Shown here: positions 44,753-53,878 of the stretch, one piece after another | Numbering within the stretch: position 1 is the stretch's first letter | Layout: each line of letters begins with the position of its first letter | Source: an alpha proteobacterium SCGC AAA015-N04 | Lineage (GTDB): Bacteria; Pseudomonadota; Alphaproteobacteria; Puniceispirillales; Marisalimonadaceae | DNA: 64,000 bases | Assembly: GCA_000383115.1 (NCBI GenBank) | Contig: KB910521.1 | Coordinates: forward strand, 78,147 to 142,146 | Direction: 5' to 3' | Program-made: the position numbers and the translations under genes | Notes under the pieces: model-generated | The model's input: the letters and a program-made list of their open reading frames with translations, nothing else | Database searches by the model: none | Told to the model about the DNA's origin: nothing

Positions 44753-45438
44753 AATTTTTTATCCAATCTATTTGAAACTATTCCTACTAAGATACCAAAC
44801 AGTCCCGACAAAATTATCCAGAAATTTATATCTAAATTTTTAAAAATCAAAGCTAAAATTCCTGCCGTAATTACTGTTAGAAGAGTTGATTTGGATTTAA
44901 TCATTGGAACAATTATAGCAATAAAAGTAAGTGGAATAATGAATTGTAAATCCAAAAATTCTGGTAAATCATCGCCTATTAATATACCGAATAATGTGGA
45001 AATTTGCCAAGAAACAAATAAAGTAATACCAGAGCCTAAAAGATGATAATGAAGTATAAAATTATTTGAATGGTTTATAAATTTTCTGATTGATACAGCA
45101 TAAGCTTCATCAGTAAGCAAATAAGCAAGTATCACCCGCCAACTTATAGATAATTTATTCAAATATTCTACCATTGATATGCTGTACAATAGATGTCTTG
45201 AATTTATTGCTCCTACAGTTGTTACAACAATACCGAATGGTGTAGAATTTGATAGAAGTTGAACAAATGCTATCTGACTAGCTCCACCAAAAATAATGGA
45301 AGACATCAGCAGTGCTTGTAAGAAAGTTAAACCACTTTCAATAGCCATAACTCCATAGATAATTCCAAATGGGAAAACACCTAATTGAAGTGGTAACTCG
45401 TCAAGAACACCTTGTTTAAATATTTGCCACTTTTTCAT
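44749..45438 (-). CDS. azlC: Branched-chain amino acid exporter large subunit (AzlC)
   Basis: A 229-aa protein with five or six helices; LGVFPFGIIYGVMAIESGL, IFGGASQIAFVQLLSNSTP and NSRHLLYSISMVEYL, then LLTDEAYAVS, are conserved AzlC/YgaZ blocks. It exports branched-chain amino acids or similar compounds together with AzlD. Divergent from nth with a 90-bp gap. Confidence 0.93.
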   Translation of the reverse strand: MKKWQIFKQGVLDELPLQLGVFPFGIIYGVMAIESGLTFLQALLMSSIIFGGASQIAFVQLLSNSTPFGIVVTTVGAINSRHLLYSISMVEYLNKLSISWRVILAYLLTDEAYAVSIRKFINHSNNFILHYHLLGSGITLFVSWQISTLFGILIGDDLPEFLDLQFIIPLTFIAIIVPMIKSKSTLLTVITAGILALIFKNLDINFWIILSGLFGILVGIVSNRLDKKL

Positions 45439-45528
45439 AACATTTATTATAAACTTTTTATGATTAACAAAATTGATATATAATTATAATTTCAAATATT
45501 ATAAACCTTAAATTTTGAGAATTAAAAT

Positions 45529-46182
45529 TTGTTAAAATCTGAGCGAGCAAAATTTATAATGGAGTTTTTGGAACAAACATATCCAAGAACGCCAGTTCCA
45601 CTTAAAAATAAAAATGTTTTTGAACTATTAATTGCTGTGTTACTTAGTGCACAGTGTACAGATGAACGAGTAAATAAAGTAACTCCCTCATTATTCAAAA
45701 TTGCGAGCAATCCTTTTGACATGCAAAAAATCCCTGTTGAAAAAATTTATAAAATTATAAGGCCATGTGGGCTTGCTCCACAAAAATCCAAAGCAATTTC
45801 AAAACTTTCTGAAATCCTTGTTAACAAATTTGATGGTATAGTTCCTAAGAATTTGAATGAGTTGGAGAAATTACCCGGTGTTGGCCACAAAACTGCAAGC
45901 GTAGTAGTTTCTCAAGGTTTTGGCATACCAGCTTTCCCAGTAGATACACACATTCACAGACTAGCTCAAAGATGGGGACTAACTAGCGGAAAAAATGTAA
46001 AAACAACTGAGAAAGATATGAAAAAGTTATTTCCAAAAGAAAAATGGAATAAGCTTCATTTACAAATAATATTTTACGGACGTGAGTTTTGTTCAGCTAG
46101 GAGTTGTGATGGAACAATTTGTAAAATATGTACAACTTGTTACCCAAAAAGAAAAAAGGGTGTCAAAACTAAGAAGAGTTAA
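45529..46182 (+). CDS. nth: Endonuclease III (DNA glycosylase/AP lyase)
   Basis: A 217-aa HhH-GPD glycosylase: LLSAQCTDERVNKVTP, the hairpin LPGVGHKTA with catalytic Lys121, and VDTHIHRLAQRWG with Asp139. It removes oxidised pyrimidines. The C-terminal cluster cysteines are spaced C-x4-C-x4-C-x2-C-x2-C (from CSARSCDGTICKICTTC), not the Escherichia coli C-x6-C-x2-C-x5-C, though similar alternative spacing exists in other bacteria. The start is TTG 45529; the next ATG (45559) would lose part of the first helix. Confidence 0.93.
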   Translation: MLKSERAKFIMEFLEQTYPRTPVPLKNKNVFELLIAVLLSAQCTDERVNKVTPSLFKIASNPFDMQKIPVEKIYKIIRPCGLAPQKSKAISKLSEILVNKFDGIVPKNLNELEKLPGVGHKTASVVVSQGFGIPAFPVDTHIHRLAQRWGLTSGKNVKTTEKDMKKLFPKEKWNKLHLQIIFYGREFCSARSCDGTICKICTTCYPKRKKGVKTKKS

Positions 46183-46184
46183 AA

Positions 46185-47708
46185 TTATATGAGTTGGAGT
46201 TGAATTTTTCTTGTTTTCGTCGTTTTAGTTCTTGTTCTACTTCCCAAATTTTTTAACACAATATTTGAATTTTTCCTATAACCTTCTTTTTTTAATATGG
46301 ATGACAGTTTTGCTTTTGCGTCTCTTATTGCAGTAGTATGGTCAACAATTGGTTCAGGGTAATCTTTACCAATTAAACAATTAATTTTTTCTTGTGTCTT
46401 TATATCCATTTTCCAGGGCTCATGTATCCACTTTTCTGGTATGTTTCTTAGTTCACAGACCCATTTTTTTATGAATTCTCCATTAATATCATGATCCATT
46501 GATTGCTTTATTGGGTTATATATCCTAAATGTATTAATACCAGTCACTCCTGATTGCATTTGTAATTGGCTATAATGAATACCAGGCTCGTAATCAGTAA
46601 ATTTCTGAGCTAAATGATGTCCCGTTTTTCTCCAATCAAGCCAAAGATCATAACTTGCAAAACTTACTAACATTGCCCTCATTCTGAATGTGATCCATCC
46701 ATTGTAATTTAGACTTCTCATACAAGCATCTATAAACGGGTAGCCAGTCAACCCTTCTTTCCAAGCTTTATAATATTTTAAATTCATATCACCTTTTCTT
46801 AATTCATCGTAAAAAGGATGCATACAAGAGGTTTCTATTGAAGGTTGAGTTTCTAATTTTTGAATAAAATGACACCTCCATGATAGTCTAGATTTAATTG
46901 CATTTAAGTTTTTATTTAAAATGTTTCTTTTATTTTGTTGGTTGATGTTTTTTGTTAAATCCAATAGGTTTATTATTTCTTTTGAAGAGATAGTTCCCCA
47001 AGTCAAATGAGGAGAAAGACGAGAGCATGTTTTTTCAGAAACTCCTGGTTTGGAAATATTAAACAAATAATTTTTACTTCTATCATTAATGAAACTTTTT
47101 ATTATTTTAAGAGCTTGAACTCTTCCACCTTTTTGAACTTTACCTACAAAATCGTTCTTAAAAATAGGGCTATCTTTTTTAGGTATTAGTCCAATCTTAA
47201 TACTTTTAACAGGTATTAAAGAAAGAGGCTTAGGAATCAAACTTTCTTTCATTCTTAGATTTCTTAGTTTCGACCAATTATCCCGATTTTTCAAATTTCT
47301 AACTATACCGTTAGTAGGATACTCTAGTAACGATATATTTTTTTTTTTACACCAATTTTTTACATTTAGATCTCTAACATAAGTCCATTTGTTTCCTGTT
47401 TCTTCATGAGCATATATAGAAATAATATTAAACTGAGTTAATAACTCGTTAAAAATATCTATAACAGATCCTGTGCGTATAATTAAAGATTGACCAATTT
47501 TTTTTAATTCGTTTCTTAGCTCCATCAAACTCTCATTAATAAAATACCAATGCCTTCTATTAGAAAATGGTTGTTTCCAATATTCATTTTCCACTACATA
47601 AATTGGTAAAATTGGTTTTAAGGTTTGTGAAGCTTCAAATAAAGGTTTGTGGTCTGTAATTCTCAAGTCTCTCTTAAACCAGACTATTTGTACTTCAGAT
47701 CTTTGCAT
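46185..47708 (-). CDS. Cryptochrome/photolyase family protein
   Basis: A 507-aa protein with an N-terminal Rossmann photolyase domain (IVWFKRDLRITDHKPL) and a C-terminal FAD-binding domain (TWGTISSKEI; LTGYPFIDACMRSLNYNGWI; FRMRAMLVSFASYDLWLDWR; HYSQLQMQSGVTGINTFRIY). The last blocks differ from classical CPD photolyase WRW-type sequence and match a subfamily common in marine bacteria and cyanobacteria. It repairs UV lesions or senses blue light. It overlaps the TIGR03643 gene by 14 bp in a conserved cassette. Confidence 0.92.
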   Translation of the reverse strand: MQRSEVQIVWFKRDLRITDHKPLFEASQTLKPILPIYVVENEYWKQPFSNRRHWYFINESLMELRNELKKIGQSLIIRTGSVIDIFNELLTQFNIISIYAHEETGNKWTYVRDLNVKNWCKKKNISLLEYPTNGIVRNLKNRDNWSKLRNLRMKESLIPKPLSLIPVKSIKIGLIPKKDSPIFKNDFVGKVQKGGRVQALKIIKSFINDRSKNYLFNISKPGVSEKTCSRLSPHLTWGTISSKEIINLLDLTKNINQQNKRNILNKNLNAIKSRLSWRCHFIQKLETQPSIETSCMHPFYDELRKGDMNLKYYKAWKEGLTGYPFIDACMRSLNYNGWITFRMRAMLVSFASYDLWLDWRKTGHHLAQKFTDYEPGIHYSQLQMQSGVTGINTFRIYNPIKQSMDHDINGEFIKKWVCELRNIPEKWIHEPWKMDIKTQEKINCLIGKDYPEPIVDHTTAIRDAKAKLSSILKKEGYRKNSNIVLKNLGSRTRTKTTKTRKIQLQLI

Positions 47709-47901
47709 GTTTTGCTCTACGGCCGTAGACTCTTTCTCTCCAAACTTGAAAACTCGTCTTTTTTAAATTTGACCTCATTATTTTTATAACTTCTTTTTCA
47801 CTCAAGTTAGTTTGAAGCTTAATAGAATCAAAACTTGTTTTGTCACACCAAGCCATCTCGATAACATTATTGATATCATAATCTTTACCATTTGTTTTCA
47901 T
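47695..47901 (-). CDS. TIGR03643/DUF2805 family small protein
   Basis: A 68-aa basic protein: [20 protein letters not shown], then [20 protein letters not shown]. This is the TIGR03643 pattern, a predicted helix-turn-helix-like small protein commonly encoded beside cryptochrome/photolyase genes. It overlaps the photolyase start by 14 bp and the DUF2256 stop by 4 bp (ATGA), so the three are translated as a unit. Function unknown. Confidence 0.88.
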   Translation of the reverse strand: MKTNGKDYDINNVIEMAWCDKTSFDSIKLQTNLSEKEVIKIMRSNLKKTSFQVWRERVYGRRAKHAKI

Positions 47902-48041
47902 TTCACCTTGTTCCTATTTCTTCTACATTTTTCACTACAATACTTGACTTTATCCCAAACTCTTTCCCATTTTTTTCTCCATGCAAATGGTTTTTCACAA
48001 ATAGTACAAATTTTAGTGGGTAAATTTCCTTTTTTGATCAT
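47898..48041 (-). CDS. DUF2256 zinc-ribbon-like protein (47 aa)
   Basis: A 48-codon frame: [47 protein letters not shown]. The two CxxC/CxxxC pairs (CTIC and CSEKC) and the WxxxWERVWDxVKYCS core are exactly DUF2256, a small zinc-finger-like protein found beside photolyase-type genes. It overlaps the next gene in an ATGA. Too short for standard ORF calling, but one of the clearest small genes here. Confidence 0.9.
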   Translation of the reverse strand: MIKKGNLPTKICTICEKPFAWRKKWERVWDKVKYCSEKCRRNRNKVK

Positions 48042-48053
48042 ATAAGTTCTCTT

Positions 48054-48482
48054 TTAGTTATTATCAATATCTGTTGTCTTAACTAAAAAAGCTGTATGTA
48101 GTCCTGAAGCAGCTATCTTACCAGAAGAAGAATATAATCTACCTTCTATAGAAACTATCTGCCTACCTATTTGAATAATTTTAGCAGAACCTAGTATTTT
48201 GCCTTCAAATAATGGTCTATGAAAAGTTATGTGAATATCTGTTGAACTAGGTAAATATTCGTCTTTTGTTAATATGTTTACGCTTATAGAAGTAATCTCG
48301 TCTATTGCACTTGCGATCATTCCACCTTGAACAGTATTGAATGGATTTAGACACTGTTTTGAAAATTCAAGTTCATATTTGTAAAAACCATCCTCTAAAT
48401 TCAAAAATTTTGTATTTAAAAATTTATTAGTTCCTCCCGAATTTGCTCTTTTTAATGATTTCTCTAAACTTTTATTGTCCAC
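48054..48482 (-). CDS. PaaI-type hotdog thioesterase
   Basis: A 142-aa hotdog protein: NPFNTVQGGMIASAIDEITS carries the catalytic-helix pattern (the G-G-x(4)-DE of PaaI thioesterases), then STDIHITFHRPLFEGKILGS. It hydrolyses acyl-CoA thioesters. The start codon is GTG 48482, with AGGGA upstream. It stands 12 bp upstream of the DUF2256 cassette on the same strand, which may be read-through rather than shared function. Confidence 0.87.
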   Translation of the reverse strand: MDNKSLEKSLKRANSGGTNKFLNTKFLNLEDGFYKYELEFSKQCLNPFNTVQGGMIASAIDEITSISVNILTKDEYLPSSTDIHITFHRPLFEGKILGSAKIIQIGRQIVSIEGRLYSSSGKIAASGLHTAFLVKTTDIDNN

Positions 48483-48570
48483 ATCAATTCCCTTTTTTTT
48501 TTAATTATTATAATGTTTAATAAATTAAAAAAAAGTATATATCCTAATAATAAACTTGAAAGGAAGATTT

Positions 48571-48861
48571 ATGCCTAAAGGTTATTTTTTAAGCGCCCAC
48601 CGCTCACCAGCTAATCCTGATAAAAGACAAGCATACCTAGATCTTGCTGGACCTGCTATTTTAAAAGGGAATGGTAAAATATTAGCTAGTACTAATAAGG
48701 TAGATGCTCATGAAAACGGGGTAGCTGAGCAAACTGTACTTGTCGAATTTGAAAGTTTAGAAAAAGCTAAAGCATTTTATTACGGCTCCAACTATCAACA
48801 GGCTTTAAAAGCTTTAGATGGTGGTGCAGATAGGGATATTAGAATTTTTGAAGGTATATAA
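48571..48861 (+). CDS. DUF1330 family protein
   Basis: A 96-aa ferredoxin-fold protein from ATG 48571 (AGGAAG upstream): MPKGYFLSAHRSPANPDKRQ, VLVEFESLEKAKAFYYGSNY and a final DRDIRIFEGI. These blocks define DUF1330 (YciI-like dimeric alpha/beta). The biochemical role is unknown. Monocistronic, flanked by convergent or divergent genes. Confidence 0.9.
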   Translation: MPKGYFLSAHRSPANPDKRQAYLDLAGPAILKGNGKILASTNKVDAHENGVAEQTVLVEFESLEKAKAFYYGSNYQQALKALDGGADRDIRIFEGI

Positions 48862-48982
48862 TCATTTGATACTGTGAAGATAAAAGTTAAATTATACGCA
48901 TTTAAACTATACAAAACTTTTTTTCTTATAAAATCTAATTATATATTTCACTACAATTTATAAATGCTTAAAATTATTCAAA

Positions 48983-49888
48983 TTACTTTAATTTAATATT
49001 TGCCATCCGGTCATATGTTTTGAATAATGCTTGATTGCCATTTTTACCCTCATGATGGGCACGTGTTTCTAAGAATAATGCTATAACTAGAGATAGACCA
49101 GGAAGAGGAACCCCACTTTCAAAAGCTGCTTCACTTGCTATTTTAAGATCTTTTAATTGCAGGTCTATTCTAAATCCAGCTTTATCATCTTTCTCGATTA
49201 CCTGCTTTCCTAAATTTTCTAACATCCATGAGTTCGCAGATCCTCCAATCAACGTTTCTCTTAATAATTTAAGATCACCGCCTTTAGATTTGCATAATGT
49301 AAATGCTTCACACATTGCTTGAATATGAGATCCTACCATAATTTGGTTACACATTTTAAAAATTTGCCCCATACCTAATTTTCCTGCATAGACAATATTA
49401 TTTCCAAAAGCTTTAAAAATTGGTGATGATTTCTTGAAAGTGTCTTTCTTTCCGCCAATCATAATTGCTAAATTCCCATCTATAGCACCTTTAACACCTC
49501 CGCTTACGGGAGCATCAAGAAATTCAATTTGTTTTTTTTGCAATTCTTTTCCTATTTTAATTGCAGAAGAATAAGCAATTGTGCTCATATCAATAACAAT
49601 TGTTCCTGGCCTTAAAAATTGATTAATGCCTGTATCATTATTAAATACAGTCTCTACATTGTTTGTGTCTGGTAAAATGGATATAATAAAATCACTATTT
49701 CCTAATGCTCTCAAATTATTAACGGACTTAATGTTTTCTTTTTCTAATTTTTTTGTAACTTTAGGATTAATATCATAGGCTCTAACATTAAATCCGTTAT
49801 TTATAAGTTGCTTTATCATTGGATTTCCCATTTTTCCTGCACCAATAAATCCAATTGAAAATTTATTAATATTATTACTCTTCTGCAT
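48983..49888 (-). CDS. 3-hydroxyisobutyrate dehydrogenase-family NAD(P)-dependent oxidoreductase
   Basis: A 301-aa beta-hydroxyacid dehydrogenase: FIGAGKMGNPMIKQLINNGF (NAD site), FLDAPVSGGVKGA (substrate loop) and GQIFKMCNQIMVGSHIQ with the catalytic Lys. It should oxidise 3-hydroxyisobutyrate, or reduce tartronate semialdehyde or a similar compound. No valine-degradation or glycerate genes flank it. Start chosen at ATG 49888; a TTG two codons upstream also exists. Confidence 0.92.
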   Translation of the reverse strand: MQKSNNINKFSIGFIGAGKMGNPMIKQLINNGFNVRAYDINPKVTKKLEKENIKSVNNLRALGNSDFIISILPDTNNVETVFNNDTGINQFLRPGTIVIDMSTIAYSSAIKIGKELQKKQIEFLDAPVSGGVKGAIDGNLAIMIGGKKDTFKKSSPIFKAFGNNIVYAGKLGMGQIFKMCNQIMVGSHIQAMCEAFTLCKSKGGDLKLLRETLIGGSANSWMLENLGKQVIEKDDKAGFRIDLQLKDLKIASEAAFESGVPLPGLSLVIALFLETRAHHEGKNGNQALFKTYDRMANIKLK

Positions 49889-50555
49889 ATTCAAATTATC
49901 TCAATATCTTAAACTTATTTAACAAGACAAGTTTTAAAAAAAATTAATATTGTTAAAATTAATTAAACATGTAGCATAACGAAATTGCTTAAAGGTATCA
50001 ATATATTAAAACTCAACTAATAACTGATATTTAATGAATTAATATAAATAAAAATAATGCAAAATTTATTCTTTGTAGCAGGAATATGTTTAAAGGTAAC
50101 TAAAAGATCCTTATCTAAATTGTGGTCTTTAATGAGAAAAAAGAAAAAGATCTTCAATTATATAGTCTATCATTGACAGTAAGAGAAATTTTTAAAATTA
50201 TAATCCATCTTCAAGATAAATAAACTAAAATGAGCTTGGAAATTGTTTTAAAAAATTTGTCCCCATACAAGAGTAACTTTTTTTTAGATATTAAAAAAAA
50301 CTTCAAACTAATGAAATGATACATATTTTCAAAGATAGCAAGGATGACAGAAAACCATTAATAATAGACACAGAAAAAATTACGAAGTAAAAATTTTAAC
50401 ATGTAATAACAAATTTAATTTTTTATCAAAAAATGATTACTTTGAAATTAGGTTTTAAGTAGTCTATCATTAAAAAAATGCGTAATATATTTTAAATATA
50501 GGGTTAATAAAAATATTAAAATTTACAATTAAAATAAATCAATTAGAACATAAAA
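49889..50555. other. 667-bp non-coding stretch upstream of cysD
   Basis: No gene is supported on either strand. Short open stretches exist (for example a 39-codon frame from the ATG near 50056), without ribosome sites or recognisable motifs. The 12-mer TAGTCTATCATT occurs twice, at 50163-50174 and 50460-50471. Base composition is even more AT-rich than the coding regions. It could hold a decayed gene, a long leader for cysD, or regulatory sites. Confidence 0.6.
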
Positions 50556-51449
50556 ATGAGTTATCTTAAGTATCTAGAAGCAGAGTCTATTCACATAATA
50601 AGAGAAGTAGTATCAGAGACAGAAAATCCTGTAATGCTCTATTCTATTGGAAAAGATAGTAGTGTAATGTTGCATTTGGCTAAAAAGGCATTTTATCCTG
50701 GAAAAATTCCATTTAAAATTTTACACGTGGATACTGGTTGGAAATTTCAAGAAATGTATAAATTTAGAGATATGGTTGCAAAAGAATTGTCTTTAGATTT
50801 AATTATTTACAAAAATAAATCAGGTTTTAAAAATAACATCAATCCATTTACCTTTGAAACTTCATATTATACAAAAATGATGAAAACTGAGGCATTAAAA
50901 CAAGCTTTAAAGGAAGGTAACTTTAATGCAGCCTTTATAGGCGCAAGAAGAGATGAGGAAAAAAGTAGAGCCAAAGAAAGAATATTTTCATTTAGAAATT
51001 CAAACCATCAATGGGATTATAAAAACCAGAGGCTTGAATTATGGAACTTATTTAATACAAGAATTAACAAAAACGAATCTATTAGGATTTATCCCCTTTC
51101 TAATTGGACTGAGTTAGATATTTGGGAGTATATATTTAGAGAAAATATTAAGGTTGTACCTCTTTATTTTTCAAAATCTAGACGTGTTGTAAAAAGAAAA
51201 GATTCAATAATTTTGATAGATGATGATCGTTTTGTATTCCAAAAAGGGGAAAAAATAGAATATGATAATATAAGGTTTAGAACTCTAGGCTGTTACCCTC
51301 TAACTTCAGCAGTTAAATCATTATCTTCTAATGTAAAAGAAATTATTTTAGAAATTCTTTCTCATGAAAACTCCGAGAGAAATGGAAGACTTATTGATCA
51401 TGATAATCCTTCTTCTATGGAAAAGAAGAAAATTGAAGGATATTTTTAG
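50556..51449 (+). CDS. cysD: Sulfate adenylyltransferase subunit 2 (ATP sulfurylase)
   Basis: A 297-aa PAPS-reductase-fold protein: [20 protein letters not shown] is the PP-loop, [20 protein letters not shown] and [17 protein letters not shown] are conserved blocks, and ending [17 protein letters not shown] is the CysD C-terminus. With CysN it makes adenosine 5'-phosphosulfate from ATP and sulfate. The stop overlaps the cysNC GTG by one base. Confidence 0.97.
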   Translation: MSYLKYLEAESIHIIREVVSETENPVMLYSIGKDSSVMLHLAKKAFYPGKIPFKILHVDTGWKFQEMYKFRDMVAKELSLDLIIYKNKSGFKNNINPFTFETSYYTKMMKTEALKQALKEGNFNAAFIGARRDEEKSRAKERIFSFRNSNHQWDYKNQRLELWNLFNTRINKNESIRIYPLSNWTELDIWEYIFRENIKVVPLYFSKSRRVVKRKDSIILIDDDRFVFQKGEKIEYDNIRFRTLGCYPLTSAVKSLSSNVKEIILEILSHENSERNGRLIDHDNPSSMEKKKIEGYF

Positions 51450-53311
51450 TGAAGAAAAATACTTTTGAAGAATATTTGATCTCACGTGAAAAACTAGAAT
51501 TGTTAAGATTTATTACTTGCGGTAGTGTTGATGATGGAAAGAGCACATTAATTGGCCGAATGCTGAATGATATAAATAGCATTCGTAAAGATGAATTAGA
51601 AGCATTAAGAGCAATTTCAAAAAAAAGTGGAACGCAAAAAGGGAATATTGACTATGCCCTCTTACTTGATGGTTTAACTTCAGAACAGGAACAGGGAATA
51701 ACTATTGACGTTGCTTACAAGTATTTTTCTACTGAAAAAAGAAAATTTATCGTAGCAGACACTCCTGGTCATGAAGAATATACTAGAAATATGGTTACAG
51801 GAAGTTCTGTTGCTGACTTAGCTGTAATATTAATAGATGTAAATAAAGGTATTTCGAAACAAACCTTAAGGCACACAAATGTTTGTAACTTTATGGGAAT
51901 AAAAAAAATTATACTTGCAGTAAATAAAATGGATCTTATCAATTATGACATGAATACTTTTTTAAATATTGAGAAGCATTACTTGTCAATATGTAAAAAT
52001 CTCAAATTTGAAGCTATTCAAACAATCCCTGTGTCCGCAATAAATGGAGAAAATATAAGCTCAAAAAGTAAAAACATGTCTTGGTACAAAGGGCCTTCAA
52101 TAATTGATCACTTAGAAAAAATCAATATTTCACAAAATATAGAAAATCAATTTTTTTTGCCAATTCAATTAGTAAATAGACCTACTTCTAACTTTAGAGG
52201 CTTTTCTGGTCTGATTGCATCTGGCAATATAAATAAAAATGAAGAAATTTTTGTTTTACCTAGTGGTTCAAAGGCAAAAGTTAAAAGCATTCTCATCGGT
52301 GACAAGGTCAAAAACAACGCATCATTTAATGAAAATATTACGTTAACACTTAACAAAGAGATAAGTGTTTCAAGAGGAGACTTAATTTTATCAAATATAA
52401 ACGATGTATATGTAGCCAATCAATTTGAGGCTAACATTGTTTGGCTTTCAAAAGATACAGGTTATGTTGGTAGAGAGTACATTTTAAAACTAAGCACACA
52501 AACAACAGCAGCAAATATTACATTCATTAAATATGAATTGGATATTGAAAATAATAAAAAATTAGCTTCAAAAAAAGCAACAATTAATAATTTTTATGTA
52601 GTCAATCTTAAAACAATAAAAACCATATGGTTTAAAAAGTTTCACCAAAATAAAACATTAGGTTCCTTTCTTTTAATAGATCAATTATCAAATGAAACTG
52701 TAGCTGGTGGAACTATTAATCATAATTTAACAAGATCTACTAATTTAGTTTATCAAAATTTTCTAATTAACAAAGAAACTCGTAGAATTAAAAATAAACA
52801 TAAAAGCAAAGTTTTTTGGTTAACAGGCTTAAGTGGATCTGGAAAGTCAACAATAGCAAATTTTTTTGAGCAATTTTTACACCAAAAAGGGGTTAACTCT
52901 TATATTTTGGATGGAGATAACATTCGTCAAGGTCTTAATAATGACTTAGGATTCACCGACGAAGATAGAATTGAAAATATAAGGAGAGTAGGAGAAGTTG
53001 CAAAATTATTTGTTGATGCTGGAATTGTAACCATTGTTTCATTTATATCTCCTTTTAAGAAGGATCGAGAAATGGCTCGAAGACTTTTTTCAACTGATGA
53101 GTTTGTAGAAGTTTACGTTAATACATCACTAGAGGTTTGTGAAAAAAGAGATGTAAAAGGTCTATATCAAAAAGCACGAGCAGGACTAATACCAAACTTT
53201 ACAGGAATAAATTCTAAGTACGATATTCCTTCTAATCCAGAAATAACAATTGATACTGAGAAAAAAAACCTAGAGGAGATAATAGACCTTCTATACAATT
53301 ATATAAAATAA
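51449..53311 (+). CDS. cysNC: Bifunctional sulfate adenylyltransferase subunit 1 / adenylylsulfate kinase (CysNC)
   Basis: A 620-aa fusion. Residues about 15-440 are the CysN GTPase (TCGSVDDGKSTLIGRML P-loop at 25-32, DTPGHEEYTRNM, NKMD), which activates CysD. Residues about 455-620 are CysC (WLTGLSGSGKSTIAN, DGDNIRQGLNNDLGFTDEDR), which phosphorylates APS to PAPS. The start is GTG 51449. With cysD it makes PAPS, usable for sulfotransfer or for reduction; no cysH, cysI or cysJ is in the window. Confidence 0.96.
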   Translation: MKKNTFEEYLISREKLELLRFITCGSVDDGKSTLIGRMLNDINSIRKDELEALRAISKKSGTQKGNIDYALLLDGLTSEQEQGITIDVAYKYFSTEKRKFIVADTPGHEEYTRNMVTGSSVADLAVILIDVNKGISKQTLRHTNVCNFMGIKKIILAVNKMDLINYDMNTFLNIEKHYLSICKNLKFEAIQTIPVSAINGENISSKSKNMSWYKGPSIIDHLEKINISQNIENQFFLPIQLVNRPTSNFRGFSGLIASGNINKNEEIFVLPSGSKAKVKSILIGDKVKNNASFNENITLTLNKEISVSRGDLILSNINDVYVANQFEANIVWLSKDTGYVGREYILKLSTQTTAANITFIKYELDIENNKKLASKKATINNFYVVNLKTIKTIWFKKFHQNKTLGSFLLIDQLSNETVAGGTINHNLTRSTNLVYQNFLINKETRRIKNKHKSKVFWLTGLSGSGKSTIANFFEQFLHQKGVNSYILDGDNIRQGLNNDLGFTDEDRIENIRRVGEVAKLFVDAGIVTIVSFISPFKKDREMARRLFSTDEFVEVYVNTSLEVCEKRDVKGLYQKARAGLIPNFTGINSKYDIPSNPEITIDTEKKNLEEIIDLLYNYIK

Positions 53312-53428
53312 ACTAAACTTTGTAATATTTCTATTTTTTACGTATGACACAAATACAAACTTTTTTTAAATTTTAAACAACATATAAAGTTTATTCATGT
53401 ACTTTTTAAAAATAAATGTTTTTACAAA

Positions 53429-53815
53429 TTAATTTGACAACTTATCTAATATCGGACAATTTGGCCTATTATCACCTTTACAATTTTTTGCTATATAACT
53501 AAGTTCTTTACGTAATTTATTTAAGTCATTTAATCTTTTATCTATTTCGTTTATTTTTTCCATTGTTATAACTTTAACTTCTTTACTTGATCTGTTTTTA
53601 TTTTCATACAAAGATAAAAGTTCTCTGCATTCTTCTAAACTAAAATCAAATTTTCTGGCATTAGCAACAAACTTTAGCTTTAAGATATCATCTTCAGAAT
53701 ATTCTCTGTAAGAGGTAAACTTATTTTGATATGGTTTAACTAGACCTATTTGGTCGTAATACCTAAGTGTTTTTGCTGTTAATCCTGAAAATTTTGAAGC
53801 TTTACCGATATTCAT
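53429..53815 (-). CDS. CueR-like copper-responsive MerR-family regulator
   Basis: A 128-aa MerR protein: winged HTH MNIGKASKFSGLTAKTLRYY, dimerisation coiled coil about 80-110, and the metal loop NCKGDNRPNCPIL. Cys112 and Cys120 fall at the positions that bind Cu(I) in Escherichia coli CueR, and Ser77 replaces the Cys of Zn/Hg sensors, so a monovalent coinage-metal sensor is likely. It is divergent from the DUF4396-cytochrome operon and most likely controls it through the operator at 53830-53850. Confidence 0.92.
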   Translation of the reverse strand: MNIGKASKFSGLTAKTLRYYDQIGLVKPYQNKFTSYREYSEDDILKLKFVANARKFDFSLEECRELLSLYENKNRSSKEVKVITMEKINEIDKRLNDLNKLRKELSYIAKNCKGDNRPNCPILDKLSN

Positions 53816-53826
53816 TATATCATTAC

Positions 53827-53857
53827 TTTACATTACCCCTAGGTTAAGGTTTATAAA
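53827..53857 (+). promoter_or_regulatory. MerR/CueR-type promoter and operator
   Basis: A -35-like TTTACA (53827-53832) and -10-like TATAAA (53852-53857) are separated by 19 bp, the overlong spacer typical of MerR-controlled promoters. Inside, ACATTACCCCTAGGTTAAGG plus T (53830-53850) is an imperfect dyad, ACnTTAnCC and GGnTAAnGT. It faces the DUF4396 gene whose ATG is at 53879. Confidence 0.8.
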
Positions 53858-53878
53858 TTAAAAGATAAGGTTTAGTCA

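Noticed and set aside
47812-48045. 77-codon plus-strand frame opposite DUF2256/TIGR03643
   Set aside because: The minus strand carries two recognisable overlapping families with Cys motifs; the plus frame is a hydrophobic shadow.
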